24,420 nt of DNA from JBAYNW01 sp041678605 (GTDB lineage Bacteria > Cyanobacteriota > Vampirovibrionia > Gastranaerophilales > Gastranaerophilaceae): NCBI GenBank assembly GCA_041678605.1, contig JBAYNW010000026.1, forward strand, positions 1 through 24,420. Direction: 5' to 3'. This document shows, piece after piece, positions 13,963 to 21,544 of the stretch. Both the position numbers and the translations under genes were made by a program. Each line of letters begins with the position of its first letter. The first letter of the stretch is position 1. Under the pieces are notes generated by a model. It saw nothing but the letters and a program-made list of their open reading frames with translations, ran no database searches and was not told where the DNA came from.

Positions 13963-15261
13963 ATGAAAAACAAAACAGAAGTCATAGTTGTAGGAGGAGG
14001 ACCGGCGGGCATTGCCGCTGCGGTCACTGTCGCAAGAGCCGGCAGAAAAGTTGTTTTAATTGAACGGGGAAGTTTTTCCGGCAGTAAAAACGTTTTTGGC
14101 GGTGCGATTTACGTACAGCCTACTAAGGAAATTTTTCCGAATTTTGAACAAACAGCCCCGCTTGAGCGGAAGATTGTTACACATAAATATGTTATGGGAA
14201 CCGAAACCAAATCTATTGCGGCTTCTTACATTGCCAGAGAGGAAAAGGGAGCAAATGCTTATTCTGTGACCCGTTCCAAATTTGACAGGTGGATGGCCCA
14301 AGAAGCTCAAAAAGAGGGTGTTGTTCTTGTTACTGAAACTCTTGTAAAAGAAATTATTATCAAAGAGAACAAAGTTGTCGGAGTTAAAACCGAACTGGAA
14401 GAATATTTTGCAGACGTAGTTATTTTGGCGGACGGTGTAAATTCCATGCTCGCCAAACAAATCGGACTTAGAAAAGAAATAAAGCCTAAAGACGTTGCTC
14501 TCAGCGTAAAAGAAGTTATTAAGCTTGACAAGGAAACGATTGAGGAAAGATTTAACCTAAGAGAAGGCGAAGGTGCGGTCTATGAAATATTCGGCGGTCC
14601 TATGCTCGGAATGCTGGGTGTCGGATACGTTTATACAAACAAAGATACCGTTTCTGTGGGATTAGGCATAGGTCTGGACGAAATTGCCAAAAGAAAACTC
14701 AAACCTTATGAACTTTTAGAAGGCATAAAAGGCCATTCTGTTTTTCAGCCGTTCATAAAGGGCGGGGAGCTGGTAGAATATTCTGCACACTTGATTCCCG
14801 AGGGCGGATATAAGAAATTGCCTAAACTCTATTCCCATGGAGTTTTGGTGGCCGGCGACAGTGCAATGTTCGTAAACAACCTGCACTGGGAAGGAACAAA
14901 CCTTGCCATGGTCAGCGGCAAATTCGCTGGTGAAACTGCCGTTGATGCCCTGAATAAAAACGATTTCAGTGCAAATACGCTTGCTCTTTATCAGAAAAAA
15001 CTTGAAAAATCTTTTGTGTTAAAGGATTTAAAAACTTACCAGAACGTGATGGATATAGTTCATTCCCGTGCCGAGTCATTCCTGAACTATTATCCCAACA
15101 AAATAGCTGATTTTTTTAATATGTTTACGGCAGTTGACAGCATCCCGAAACGGGATAAATATCATGCCTTTATTAAAAGTATTTTCACAGACAGAAGCAT
15201 TTCCGAATTATTCAAAGATGCCTTTGCCTTCATAAAATTGATTTTAGGAGTTTTAAAATAA
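13963..15261 (+). CDS. fixC: FixC-type FAD-dependent oxidoreductase (ETF-quinone oxidoreductase-like)
   Basis: A 432-residue flavoprotein of the FixC/ETF-QO family, which takes electrons from an electron-transfer flavoprotein. The FAD-binding Rossmann motif VVGGGPAGIAAA lies at 9-20, with the ribose-binding LIERG segment at about 32-36. A second FAD contact (GVLVAGDSAMFVNNLHWEGTN) lies at about 298-318. Length matches FixC (about 430), and it lacks the C-terminal ferredoxin domain of mitochondrial ETF-QO, which is supplied by fixX next door. AGGAG precedes the ATG by 9 nt. Its TAA shares one base with the fixX ATG. No fixA/fixB (EtfB/EtfA) is present on either side in this window, so its electron donor is unknown. 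Confidence 0.92.
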   Translation: MKNKTEVIVVGGGPAGIAAAVTVARAGRKVVLIERGSFSGSKNVFGGAIYVQPTKEIFPNFEQTAPLERKIVTHKYVMGTETKSIAASYIAREEKGANAYSVTRSKFDRWMAQEAQKEGVVLVTETLVKEIIIKENKVVGVKTELEEYFADVVILADGVNSMLAKQIGLRKEIKPKDVALSVKEVIKLDKETIEERFNLREGEGAVYEIFGGPMLGMLGVGYVYTNKDTVSVGLGIGLDEIAKRKLKPYELLEGIKGHSVFQPFIKGGELVEYSAHLIPEGGYKKLPKLYSHGVLVAGDSAMFVNNLHWEGTNLAMVSGKFAGETAVDALNKNDFSANTLALYQKKLEKSFVLKDLKTYQNVMDIVHSRAESFLNYYPNKIADFFNMFTAVDSIPKRDKYHAFIKSIFTDRSISELFKDAFAFIKLILGVLK

Positions 15262-15560
15262 TGGGTGATGAAAAAAAAATTCAATCAAATATTGACGATA
15301 AATTGTTCAAAGTTAAATATGTTCCGGATGAAGAATCGCATTTGAAACCCGATGAAAAAGAGTGCTTGATTTGCGACTCAAAAATCTGCACATATATTTG
15401 TCCGGCACATGTTTATGAATGGGACGAAGAAAACAAAAGGCTTATCATCGGATATGAAAATTGCTTGGAATGCGGGGCATGCAGAATTGCCTGTGAAAGA
15501 AAATGCATCGATTGGAATTATCCGAAAGGCACCAAAGGAGTTACGTTTAAGCACGGTTAA
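15261..15560 (+). CDS. fixX: FixX-type ferredoxin-like protein
   Basis: A 99-residue 4Fe-4S protein, the electron-accepting partner of FixC. Cysteines at 35, 38, 43 and 47 (CxxC-x4-C-x3-CP) and at 68, 71, 74 and 78 (ENCLECGACRIAC), plus Cys82, are enough for two clusters. The end (DWNYPKGTKGVTFKHG) is the typical FixX C-terminus. The ATG overlaps the fixC stop by one base (TAATG), with AGGAG about 10 nt upstream, so translation is coupled. In FixABCX complexes this protein delivers low-potential electrons from flavin bifurcation to ferredoxin or nitrogenase; no nitrogen-fixation gene is near, so a general redox role is more likely. Confidence 0.93.
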   Translation: MGDEKKIQSNIDDKLFKVKYVPDEESHLKPDEKECLICDSKICTYICPAHVYEWDEENKRLIIGYENCLECGACRIACERKCIDWNYPKGTKGVTFKHG

Positions 15561-15595
15561 GGCGTTGCAAAAAATATGGAAGGCACGTAAACGAA

Positions 15596-15985
15596 ATGTT
15601 TCGTGTAACGGTGAAAAAAATGAAAGAAGAGTATAGTCCAAGTTCAAGACGCTGGTACGACAAAGACCCCGTATTATCATCTGCAATGAGAACACTTGAA
15701 CTCTCGGATGATGAAACTCAAATTAAAATTTCACTGAACCTTATAAAAATAATTATTGAACATAACATAGAAAATTCTGAATTCGAAATAGTAGAAGACA
15801 TTATTTCTGCGGTAGAAGCAGGAGTTGAAGAGAACAGAAACGGCCGCTGGTATGACATTGATGCCACTTTAAAAACGGCAATGAGCATGCTTCAAAACTG
15901 CCCCGAAGCCACCCAGCACATAATTGCAAAAGAAATGGCAAAAATGGTCGTTGACAAAATCAAGGAAGAAGAAGTTGTTGACTAG
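15596..15985 (+). CDS. Small protein with duplicated RWYD unit, unknown function
   Basis: A protein of up to 129 residues that I do not recognise. It consists of two related units of about 40 residues: RRWYDKDPVLSSAMRTLE... (19-58) and GRWYDIDATLKTAMSMLQ... (83-123). Each starts with RWYD-x-D, continues with an amphipathic helix, and ends in an Ile/Lys/Met-rich helix. It is acidic and soluble, without cysteines suited to metal binding. An ATG at 15620 (MKEEYSPSSRRW) is an equally likely start, as neither start has a strong ribosome site. It follows fixX by about 35-60 nt on the same strand, so it is probably in that operon. Its TAG stop overlaps the convergent phosphomutase stop within a shared CTAG. 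Confidence 0.8.
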   Translation: MFRVTVKKMKEEYSPSSRRWYDKDPVLSSAMRTLELSDDETQIKISLNLIKIIIEHNIENSEFEIVEDIISAVEAGVEENRNGRWYDIDATLKTAMSMLQNCPEATQHIIAKEMAKMVVDKIKEEEVVD

Positions 15986-17364
15986 CTGAACAATTTAAGG
16001 GCCGAATGTTTGATTTCTTCAAGCTTTTTAAGGCTGCCGCTTTCAAAATAAATTCTCAGTAAAGGTTCCGTTCCGCTCGGACGGATTAAAATCCAGCTTA
16101 AATTATCGCTTAAATACAATTTTACACCGTCCTTAGTGTCGGTTTTAATGACTTTAAATTCACCCACTTTTTTAATATTTTTGGCTTTTTCGAGCGAAAA
16201 TTTTATCTGTTCTTGATTCTCAAGTTTTAAATTAACCAGTTCGTTAAAAAAATTCGCTCCTGCAAGTTGATGAATTTCTTCTTGTAATTCGACGAGGGAT
16301 TTATATTTTCCTCCCATTGCCTCAAGCACAAGCAAATTTGCCAAAATCCCGTCTTTTTCGGGAATATGGCCTTGGATACTCAGTCCGCCGGATTCTTCCC
16401 CGCCTATTATCGGGTCGAACATCCTCATCGCTTCGCCGACGTGCTTAAATCCCACTGCCGTTTCGACGACATCAACTCCGATTTTCTCGGCAACCATATC
16501 CAAAAGCGAACTTGCACCGACCGTTTTGACAAGCGGGCCTCGCATTTTTCTGTTGTTTTTTAGATATAAAAGCAAAATCGCAATAATTTCATTGGGTGAA
16601 ACATATTCCCCGTTTTCATTTATTATCCCAAATCTGTCACCGTCGCCGTCGTTTGCGAGGCCGACAGAATTTCCTTCGGCTTTGACTTTTTCAATCAATT
16701 CCTTCAAATATTTGGGTTTGGGTTCGGGCATGCCGCCTCCAAAATTCGGGTCGTGTTCCATGTGCAGTGATTGATAAGGAATTGAAAATTCATCCAGAAA
16801 TTTGTCAAAATAGCCTATTGTGGCCGAATACAGCCCATCAAAAATTATTGTGGTTTTAAGATTTTTAATTACTTTAAAATTGATTAAGGTTTTCAAGTGT
16901 TCAAAATATTCCGGCTCAAAATCGTACTCTTTTATTAGCCCGAGGGCATTAGGGGCTTTTTGGCCAAGATTATCAACAATCTCGTCGGTAATCTCATTTG
17001 TCGCAGGACCGGCGTAATCCGGAATAAATTTCATCCCCAAATATTTTGGCGGGTTGTGAGAGGCAGTAAACATAATAGCACAGGCATTATGTAATTGTGC
17101 GTTATATGCCAACACCGGAGTAGGAACGACCTTGCCGCTGAGAAAAACGTTAAACCCGCTTTTTGCGAGAATTTCCGCAGAGAATTCAGCAAATTCTTTT
17201 GCCCTGTTTCTCGGGTCAAAGCCGATTAGAATTTTTTTATCCACTCCAAATTTTTCAAAAACGTATTTTCCGATTGCGTTTGTAACGATTTCAACATTTT
17301 GTGAGTTGAAGTCCTCGCCCACGATTGCACGCCATCCGTCTGTTCCAAACTTAATATTTGCCAT
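15982..17364 (-). CDS. Phosphoglucomutase/phosphomannomutase (alpha-D-phosphohexomutase)
   Basis: A 460-residue enzyme interconverting hexose 1- and 6-phosphates for glycogen, nucleotide sugar or surface-polysaccharide synthesis. The phosphoserine loop is FTASHNPP with Ser102. The Mg-binding loop is NDGDGDRFG (Asp239, Asp241, Asp243). The sugar-specificity loop is GGEESGGLS (321-329), and the phosphate-binding loop near the C-terminus is RPSGTEPLLRIY. The GEESGG form suggests a PGM/PMM enzyme, not GlmM. All four domains are present. The ATG at 17364 has only a GGGG-rich stretch upstream. It is divergent from pheA and convergent with the RWYD-repeat gene, with a 4-nt overlap at a palindromic CTAG. 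Exact substrate preference cannot be read from sequence. Confidence 0.94.
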   Translation of the reverse strand: MANIKFGTDGWRAIVGEDFNSQNVEIVTNAIGKYVFEKFGVDKKILIGFDPRNRAKEFAEFSAEILAKSGFNVFLSGKVVPTPVLAYNAQLHNACAIMFTASHNPPKYLGMKFIPDYAGPATNEITDEIVDNLGQKAPNALGLIKEYDFEPEYFEHLKTLINFKVIKNLKTTIIFDGLYSATIGYFDKFLDEFSIPYQSLHMEHDPNFGGGMPEPKPKYLKELIEKVKAEGNSVGLANDGDGDRFGIINENGEYVSPNEIIAILLLYLKNNRKMRGPLVKTVGASSLLDMVAEKIGVDVVETAVGFKHVGEAMRMFDPIIGGEESGGLSIQGHIPEKDGILANLLVLEAMGGKYKSLVELQEEIHQLAGANFFNELVNLKLENQEQIKFSLEKAKNIKKVGEFKVIKTDTKDGVKLYLSDNLSWILIRPSGTEPLLRIYFESGSLKKLEEIKHSALKLFS

Positions 17365-17392
17365 AACCCCAGCTTTCTTGTAAAATGATGTT

Positions 17393-17452
17393 GTCGGGCC
17401 GGTAGGCTCGACCTACGACATGGTTTTTAGAGGTCGTGCATACTCGTACGAC
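17393..17452. repeat. Two small palindromes in the phosphomutase-pheA spacer
   Basis: GTAGG-ctcga-CCTAC (17402-17416) lies within a GTCG...CGAC frame (17393-17419). A second stem, GTCGT...ACGAC, spans 17433-17452. They occupy the divergent spacer of about 120 bp and probably belong to dispersed intergenic repeats. They could also bind a regulator. No clear sigma-70 promoter was found here for either gene. Confidence 0.45.
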
Positions 17453-17485
17453 AAAAATAATACCAAGAACAGGGAGCTTTCGCAA

Positions 17486-18337
17486 ATGGCTTTTTTACAA
17501 AATGTTGAAACAATCGGATATCTTGGCCCCGGCGGGTCTTACACCGAGATGGCAAAAGACCTTTTCTGCAAAAAATATGAACTCGGGGCAAATCAAGAGC
17601 CAATGAGGACGATTAAAAGGGTTTTGGAATTTGTTGATGAAACTCCAAATTCCATAGGAATTTTACCGATTGAAAACTCTATTGAAGGTGCTGTTCGAGA
17701 AACCATAGACAACCTTATCCGAACTAAAAACGAAAATATCAGGATTTTGTCTGAAGTTGTAATGCCCATTAAGCATTGCCTATTGTCCAGAACTACCGAA
17801 CTCAGCAGTATAACCGGCGTAATTTCCCATCCGCAGGCATTCGCTCAATGTCAGAATTTTATTCACAACGAACTGCCCATGCACCTTAATGTAATTGAAG
17901 TTGCAAGTACTGCTGAAGCCGCAAGGAGTTTGCAGGATTATAACTTGACCTATGCGGCAATCGGCAGTGAAAAAACAGCCGAAATTTATTATTTAAATAT
18001 TTTGAAAGATAATATTAACGATGATCCGGACAATAAGACAAGATTTGCACTCATAGGTGATTTTGAAACATCAAAAACCCAAAATGATATTACAACTCTG
18101 GCTTTTTCAACCCAAAACAAGCCCGGAGCATTACTGAAAATTTTACAAATTTTTCAAAATTACGGTATAAACCTTTCTTATATTGATTCTCGACCGTCCA
18201 AAACCAAATTTGGTGAATACACCTTCTTTGTGGACTTTGACGGCCATGTATCGGACGAAAAAGTTACAAAAGCAATAGAAGAAATCAAATTTCATACCCG
18301 ATATTACAGGCTGGTCGGTTCTTACGAACGCTGGTGA
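17486..18337 (+). CDS. pheA: Prephenate dehydratase with ACT domain
   Basis: A 283-residue monofunctional prephenate dehydratase that converts prephenate to phenylpyruvate in phenylalanine synthesis. The catalytic domain starts at IGYLGPGGSYTEMA (10-23) and contains ILPIENSIEGAV (59-70), VISHPQAFAQC (112-122) and the TRF motif at 185-187 (the catalytic threonine). The ACT domain (about 203-280) carries SRPSK (235-239), the usual ESRP-type phenylalanine-binding motif with Asp in place of Glu (DSRPSK). Feedback inhibition by phenylalanine is therefore expected. The frame is open to 17420, but the ATG at 17486 has GGGAG 9 nt upstream and gives the family start. There is no chorismate mutase domain. 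Confidence 0.95.
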   Translation: MAFLQNVETIGYLGPGGSYTEMAKDLFCKKYELGANQEPMRTIKRVLEFVDETPNSIGILPIENSIEGAVRETIDNLIRTKNENIRILSEVVMPIKHCLLSRTTELSSITGVISHPQAFAQCQNFIHNELPMHLNVIEVASTAEAARSLQDYNLTYAAIGSEKTAEIYYLNILKDNINDDPDNKTRFALIGDFETSKTQNDITTLAFSTQNKPGALLKILQIFQNYGINLSYIDSRPSKTKFGEYTFFVDFDGHVSDEKVTKAIEEIKFHTRYYRLVGSYERW

Positions 18338-18504
18338 TTTTGAAGGCCGGAGGTACGGATGGCCTCTTTGCATCCAAAAGAACGTGGCGAAGGTTCATTT
18401 AGCGAGTATAATTCTTTTTCCATAACTTAATCCTTATATTTTGTCAAAATTCTTAGAACTTTATCAAACAATTGTAAACAACTAGCCCAACGTAATTTTT
18501 TTTG

Positions 18505-18510
18505 TATAAT
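18505..18510 (+). promoter_or_regulatory. Perfect -10 box of a leaderless-type promoter (mlaE)
   Basis: TATAAT at 18505-18510 lies 6 nt (AGTCTC) before the mlaE ATG at 18517, without any Shine-Dalgarno. No good -35 hexamer is visible. The preceding spacer (18338-18504) holds an imperfect GGCC/GGCC stem just after pheA (about 18342-18364) but no gene I can support. Confidence 0.6.
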
Positions 18511-18516
18511 AGTCTC

Positions 18517-19326
18517 ATGGGAAATTTTAGTATATATTTCAAACAATCTGCAACTTATCAGCTTTACTTGCTTTTTACAAGGCAGGTAAACGATTTTTTC
18601 ACGACCTTGGGTGAAATTACGAAGAAAACTATTGATGTTTTCAGCTATATTTTTAAGCTTGACATTGATAGAAAGGCAGTTCTTGAACAGTCTGCGAGAT
18701 TTGGAGTAAGTTCTTTGCCCATAACTTTATCCATTGTCGGAATGTCGGCGATAATTGTTGCGATGCAGGTTGCGGGAGAAATGGTTAAGCAGGGCGGGGG
18801 AAATTACGTAGGGCAGCTTGTAACACTTCTTATTGTACGTGAAGACGGCGTTATAATGTCAGGTTTTGCGATAATCTCAATGATAGGTTCATCGCTTGCC
18901 GCCGAGATTGCTACAATGAGGGTTACGGAACAGCTTGATGCAATGCAAGCACTAAAAGTCGACCCTATAAAATATTTATTTGTCCCAAGAGTGGTTTCAG
19001 GAATCATCATGATGCCTTTGGTTGTAATTATTGCTTCGGTAGTTGGCGTTTTAGGCGGGGCAGTTGCTTCAAACATAGCTGGAGGACTAAGCTACAGGGC
19101 GTTTTTTGAATCTGTCTGGTACGGGCTTTACATGAAAGATATACAGGTTTGTCTTGCAAAAGCAGTTGTTTTTGGTGCTACAATAGCTGTTGTCAGCTGT
19201 ACATGCGGTTACAAAGCAAGCGGAGGGGCAAAAGGAGTCGGTATTGCAACAACAAAAGCCGTTGTCTGGTCGTTTGTAGCAATTGCGATTTGGGATTTGC
19301 TTTTCGCCGCGGCATTCTTTTTCTAG
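18517..19326 (+). CDS. mlaE: MlaE-family ABC lipid transporter permease
   Basis: A 269-residue inner-membrane permease of the Mla/MCE system, which moves phospholipids between inner and outer membranes. The family signature AAEIATMRVTEQLDAMQALK (about 125-145) followed by VDPIKYLFVPRVVSG is intact, and the C-terminal GGAKGVGIATTKAVVWS segment is typical. Five to six hydrophobic segments are visible. I chose the ATG at 18517; the frame is open to a TTG at 18502, but that codon precedes the TATAAT box. It is the first gene of mlaE-mlaF-mlaD-lpxK. Homologues in plant plastids (TGD1) and cyanobacteria share the motif. Confidence 0.95.
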   Translation: MGNFSIYFKQSATYQLYLLFTRQVNDFFTTLGEITKKTIDVFSYIFKLDIDRKAVLEQSARFGVSSLPITLSIVGMSAIIVAMQVAGEMVKQGGGNYVGQLVTLLIVREDGVIMSGFAIISMIGSSLAAEIATMRVTEQLDAMQALKVDPIKYLFVPRVVSGIIMMPLVVIIASVVGVLGGAVASNIAGGLSYRAFFESVWYGLYMKDIQVCLAKAVVFGATIAVVSCTCGYKASGGAKGVGIATTKAVVWSFVAIAIWDLLFAAAFFF

Positions 19327-19328
19327 GA

Positions 19329-19351
19329 GGTTTAGAGGGTTAGAGGTTTAG
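19329..19351 (+). repeat. Micro-tandem repeat in the mlaE-mlaF gap
   Basis: GGTTTAGAG, GGTTAGAG and GTTTAG follow one another directly after the mlaE stop. The 87-nt gap otherwise contains A/T-rich sequence and an AGAGG about 13 nt before the mlaF ATG. Similar short degenerate repeats make up part of the prepilin leader near the end of the window. Confidence 0.5.
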
Positions 19352-19413
19352 CAAATTTTAATTCTAAAAAGACATAAAGTTAACAAAACAAAATCAGAGG
19401 TAAACAGACAAAA

Positions 19414-20136
19414 ATGAGTATTAAAGTAAACAATCTGGTAAAAACATTTGATAATAAAGTTGTAATAGACGACGTTTCTTTCAGCGTGAAAGACGGCGAG
19501 GTTCTTGCAATTGTGGGCTTTAGCGGGTCGGGCAAAAGCACCATTTTAAAGCTTATTTGCAACCTTATAAGTCCAGATAGGGGAATAATAGAAACATCTT
19601 TGGGGGATGTTTCCATGGTTTTTCAATATTCGGCACTGTTTGATTCTCTAAATGTGTTTAATAATATTGCTTTTGCTCTAAAAGAGCGGAGAGAGTTCAG
19701 AAAAAAATTCAACCAAAAACAACTGGAAGAAATTGTGGCCCAAAAGCTCAAAATGGTTGGACTTGAAGGGATTGAGCGGAGATATCCGTCTGAACTTTCC
19801 GGCGGGATGCAAAAGCGTGTGAGTTTCGCACGTGCAATCGTTACAGAGCCTAAGACAATTCTTTATGATGAGCCGACATCCGGTCTGGACCCGATTTCTT
19901 CGACCTTGATTGAAGATTATATAGTCCGGCTTAAGGAAGAAACAAGGGCTGCGTCGATTGTGGTTACACACCAGATGTCAACCATTCAAAGAACGGCAGA
20001 CAGAATTATCATGTTATATCAGGGCAAAATTGTTTTTGAAGGCACTCCTAAAGAAATGTTAAGTTCGACCAATGACTACGCAAGACAATTCGTAGCTGCA
20101 TCTTTGGAGGGGCCAATGAAAATGTTGGCAGAATAG
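19414..20136 (+). CDS. mlaF: MlaF-family ABC transporter ATP-binding protein
   Basis: A 240-residue ATPase that drives the MlaE permease. Walker A is GFSGSGKST (35-43), the Q-loop is MVFQYSALF, the signature is LSGGMQKRVSFARAI (128-142), Walker B and D-loop are ILYDEPTSGLDP (149-160), and the H-loop is in VTHQ. The SGGMQKR and YDEPTSGLDP forms are typical of the Mla/TGD3 family. The ATG lies 13 nt after a weak AGAGG site. The end of the gene carries a near-consensus -35/-10 pair for mlaD. Length is close to the family average. Confidence 0.95.
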   Translation: MSIKVNNLVKTFDNKVVIDDVSFSVKDGEVLAIVGFSGSGKSTILKLICNLISPDRGIIETSLGDVSMVFQYSALFDSLNVFNNIAFALKERREFRKKFNQKQLEEIVAQKLKMVGLEGIERRYPSELSGGMQKRVSFARAIVTEPKTILYDEPTSGLDPISSTLIEDYIVRLKEETRAASIVVTHQMSTIQRTADRIIMLYQGKIVFEGTPKEMLSSTNDYARQFVAASLEGPMKMLAE

Positions 20137-20153
20137 AGTTTTTTTGGTACAAT
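20125..20153 (+). promoter_or_regulatory. Internal promoter for mlaD-lpxK
   Basis: TTGGCA (20125-20130), a 17-bp spacer and TACAAT (20148-20153) each match consensus at 5 of 6 bases. The -35 lies inside the last codons of mlaF. A start near 20160 gives a leader of about 14 nt with GAGGGG just before the mlaD ATG at 20174. mlaD and lpxK may therefore be expressed apart from mlaEF. Confidence 0.65.
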
Positions 20154-20173
20154 AGTTCAGCGAGGGGTAATAA

Positions 20174-21535
20174 ATGAGATTTTCATCATCTTTTAAAGTA
20201 GGGATATTAACATTAGTAGCACTTTTTATACTTTTGTTCACAATATTGTGGGTCAAAGGCCGTTCTTTTTCGTCGGGAGAAAGAATTGAAGTCGTCTTTA
20301 AGGATGTAAACGGTATGCGTCCCGGCTCAGGTGTCCAGATGATGGGGCTTAGAATAGGTCAGGTCGAAGAGGTTGTTCCGGTAATCAACGGCGACAGCAG
20401 TTTCGTTAAGCTTAGATTTGTCATTACGGAACCCGGAATAAGTATTCCAAAAGCTTCCGTGTTTTCCATACAGCAATCAGGGCTTATCGGGGAGCAGTTT
20501 CTGGAAATCACTCCGCCAAAGACAAGAACAACTTATATTTCAGTGACCAGAGATGCCAACCTGCTTTATAAAAATGACCCTGTTCAAATAAAATTGGGCA
20601 ATAAATACTATGATGTCGGGAAAGTAAAAGATATCCAAGTTATGTCCTCTCAGCTTGTTCCTGCACTAATGCAGGAAAGGGTCAAGACGAAATACGCCTA
20701 CAAAGTTGATTATGTTATCAACTTGCCCGGCTTAATTTTGCCGGATTATATGACGGGAAACATTGTGACCGACAGCGGCAAAAAGAAAATGCGTATTTCA
20801 ATGCTGGACAACACTGTTTTACCTCGCCCTCAACAGTCTTCACCTTATACAGTGGTGGAACCTATGAGAATAGCAGATTTCATGGACTTGCAGTATAAGG
20901 CCGCAGAATCTTTAACCGAAACAACTTTGAAGGTTAATGAGCTGCTTTCTGAGGACGTAATTAACGATTTGAAACAGAGTGTTTCTAATATAAATATTCT
21001 TACCGCAAAGGCAACAACAACAATAGATAAGGCGGAAAAACTCATCGATTCTTCCAAAAAAGATTTGGATACTATGCTTGTGATGGCTAATGACGTCAGC
21101 AAAAATTTCAATAAAGTTTCCAATAATATTAATAATATTATCGGAGACGAAAAGTTCAAGCCTACACTGATGTCGACGGCAGAGTCGGTAAACAAATTAG
21201 CCAAAAACCTAAACAAGGTTCTTGACAATACCGATGCAAAACAAATGGCGTCAGACTTGCAGTCCATTGTTCAAAATTTGAATGACATAAGTACCTATGT
21301 TTCAACGATGACCAAGGACGAAAAACTTAAAACTCAATTAAATACAACAATAAATAATGTTAATAAGGCAATGACCGACATTTCAAGTGCATTAGAACTC
21401 GTAAATACTATGACGCCTCAGGATAAATGTGCTGTTCAGCAAATCGTCGAGGATACAGCAGTTACGACTCATAATTTGAAAAAATTCTCGGAAAAGTTGA
21501 ATAAAAGATTTTTACTGTTTAGATTGATGTTTTGA
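20174..21535 (+). CDS. mlaD: MlaD/MCE-domain lipid-binding protein
   Basis: A 453-residue periplasmic substrate-binding subunit anchored in the inner membrane. The N-terminal helix is at about 7-27. The MCE domain follows (about 36-115), with the family pattern VVFKDVNGMRPGSGVQMMGL and RIGQVEEV, and LIGEQFLEITPP. It then has a beta-rich stretch (about 120-235) and a long helical region (about 250-453) rich in Asn, Lys, Asp and Thr with heptad character. E. coli MlaD is much shorter (about 183 residues); the long helical tail resembles the needle or tube-forming C-termini of other MCE proteins and could reach across the periplasm (inference). GAGGGG precedes the ATG. The lpxK start lies 9 nt after its stop. 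Confidence 0.93.
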   Translation: MRFSSSFKVGILTLVALFILLFTILWVKGRSFSSGERIEVVFKDVNGMRPGSGVQMMGLRIGQVEEVVPVINGDSSFVKLRFVITEPGISIPKASVFSIQQSGLIGEQFLEITPPKTRTTYISVTRDANLLYKNDPVQIKLGNKYYDVGKVKDIQVMSSQLVPALMQERVKTKYAYKVDYVINLPGLILPDYMTGNIVTDSGKKKMRISMLDNTVLPRPQQSSPYTVVEPMRIADFMDLQYKAAESLTETTLKVNELLSEDVINDLKQSVSNINILTAKATTTIDKAEKLIDSSKKDLDTMLVMANDVSKNFNKVSNNINNIIGDEKFKPTLMSTAESVNKLAKNLNKVLDNTDAKQMASDLQSIVQNLNDISTYVSTMTKDEKLKTQLNTTINNVNKAMTDISSALELVNTMTPQDKCAVQQIVEDTAVTTHNLKKFSEKLNKRFLLFRLMF

Positions 21536-21544
21536 TGGTGAATA

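Noticed and set aside
18342..18366. Possible terminator hairpin after pheA (AGGCC/GGCCT)
   Set aside because: The stem is about 5 bp with a 12-nt loop and only three T residues after it, too weak to call.
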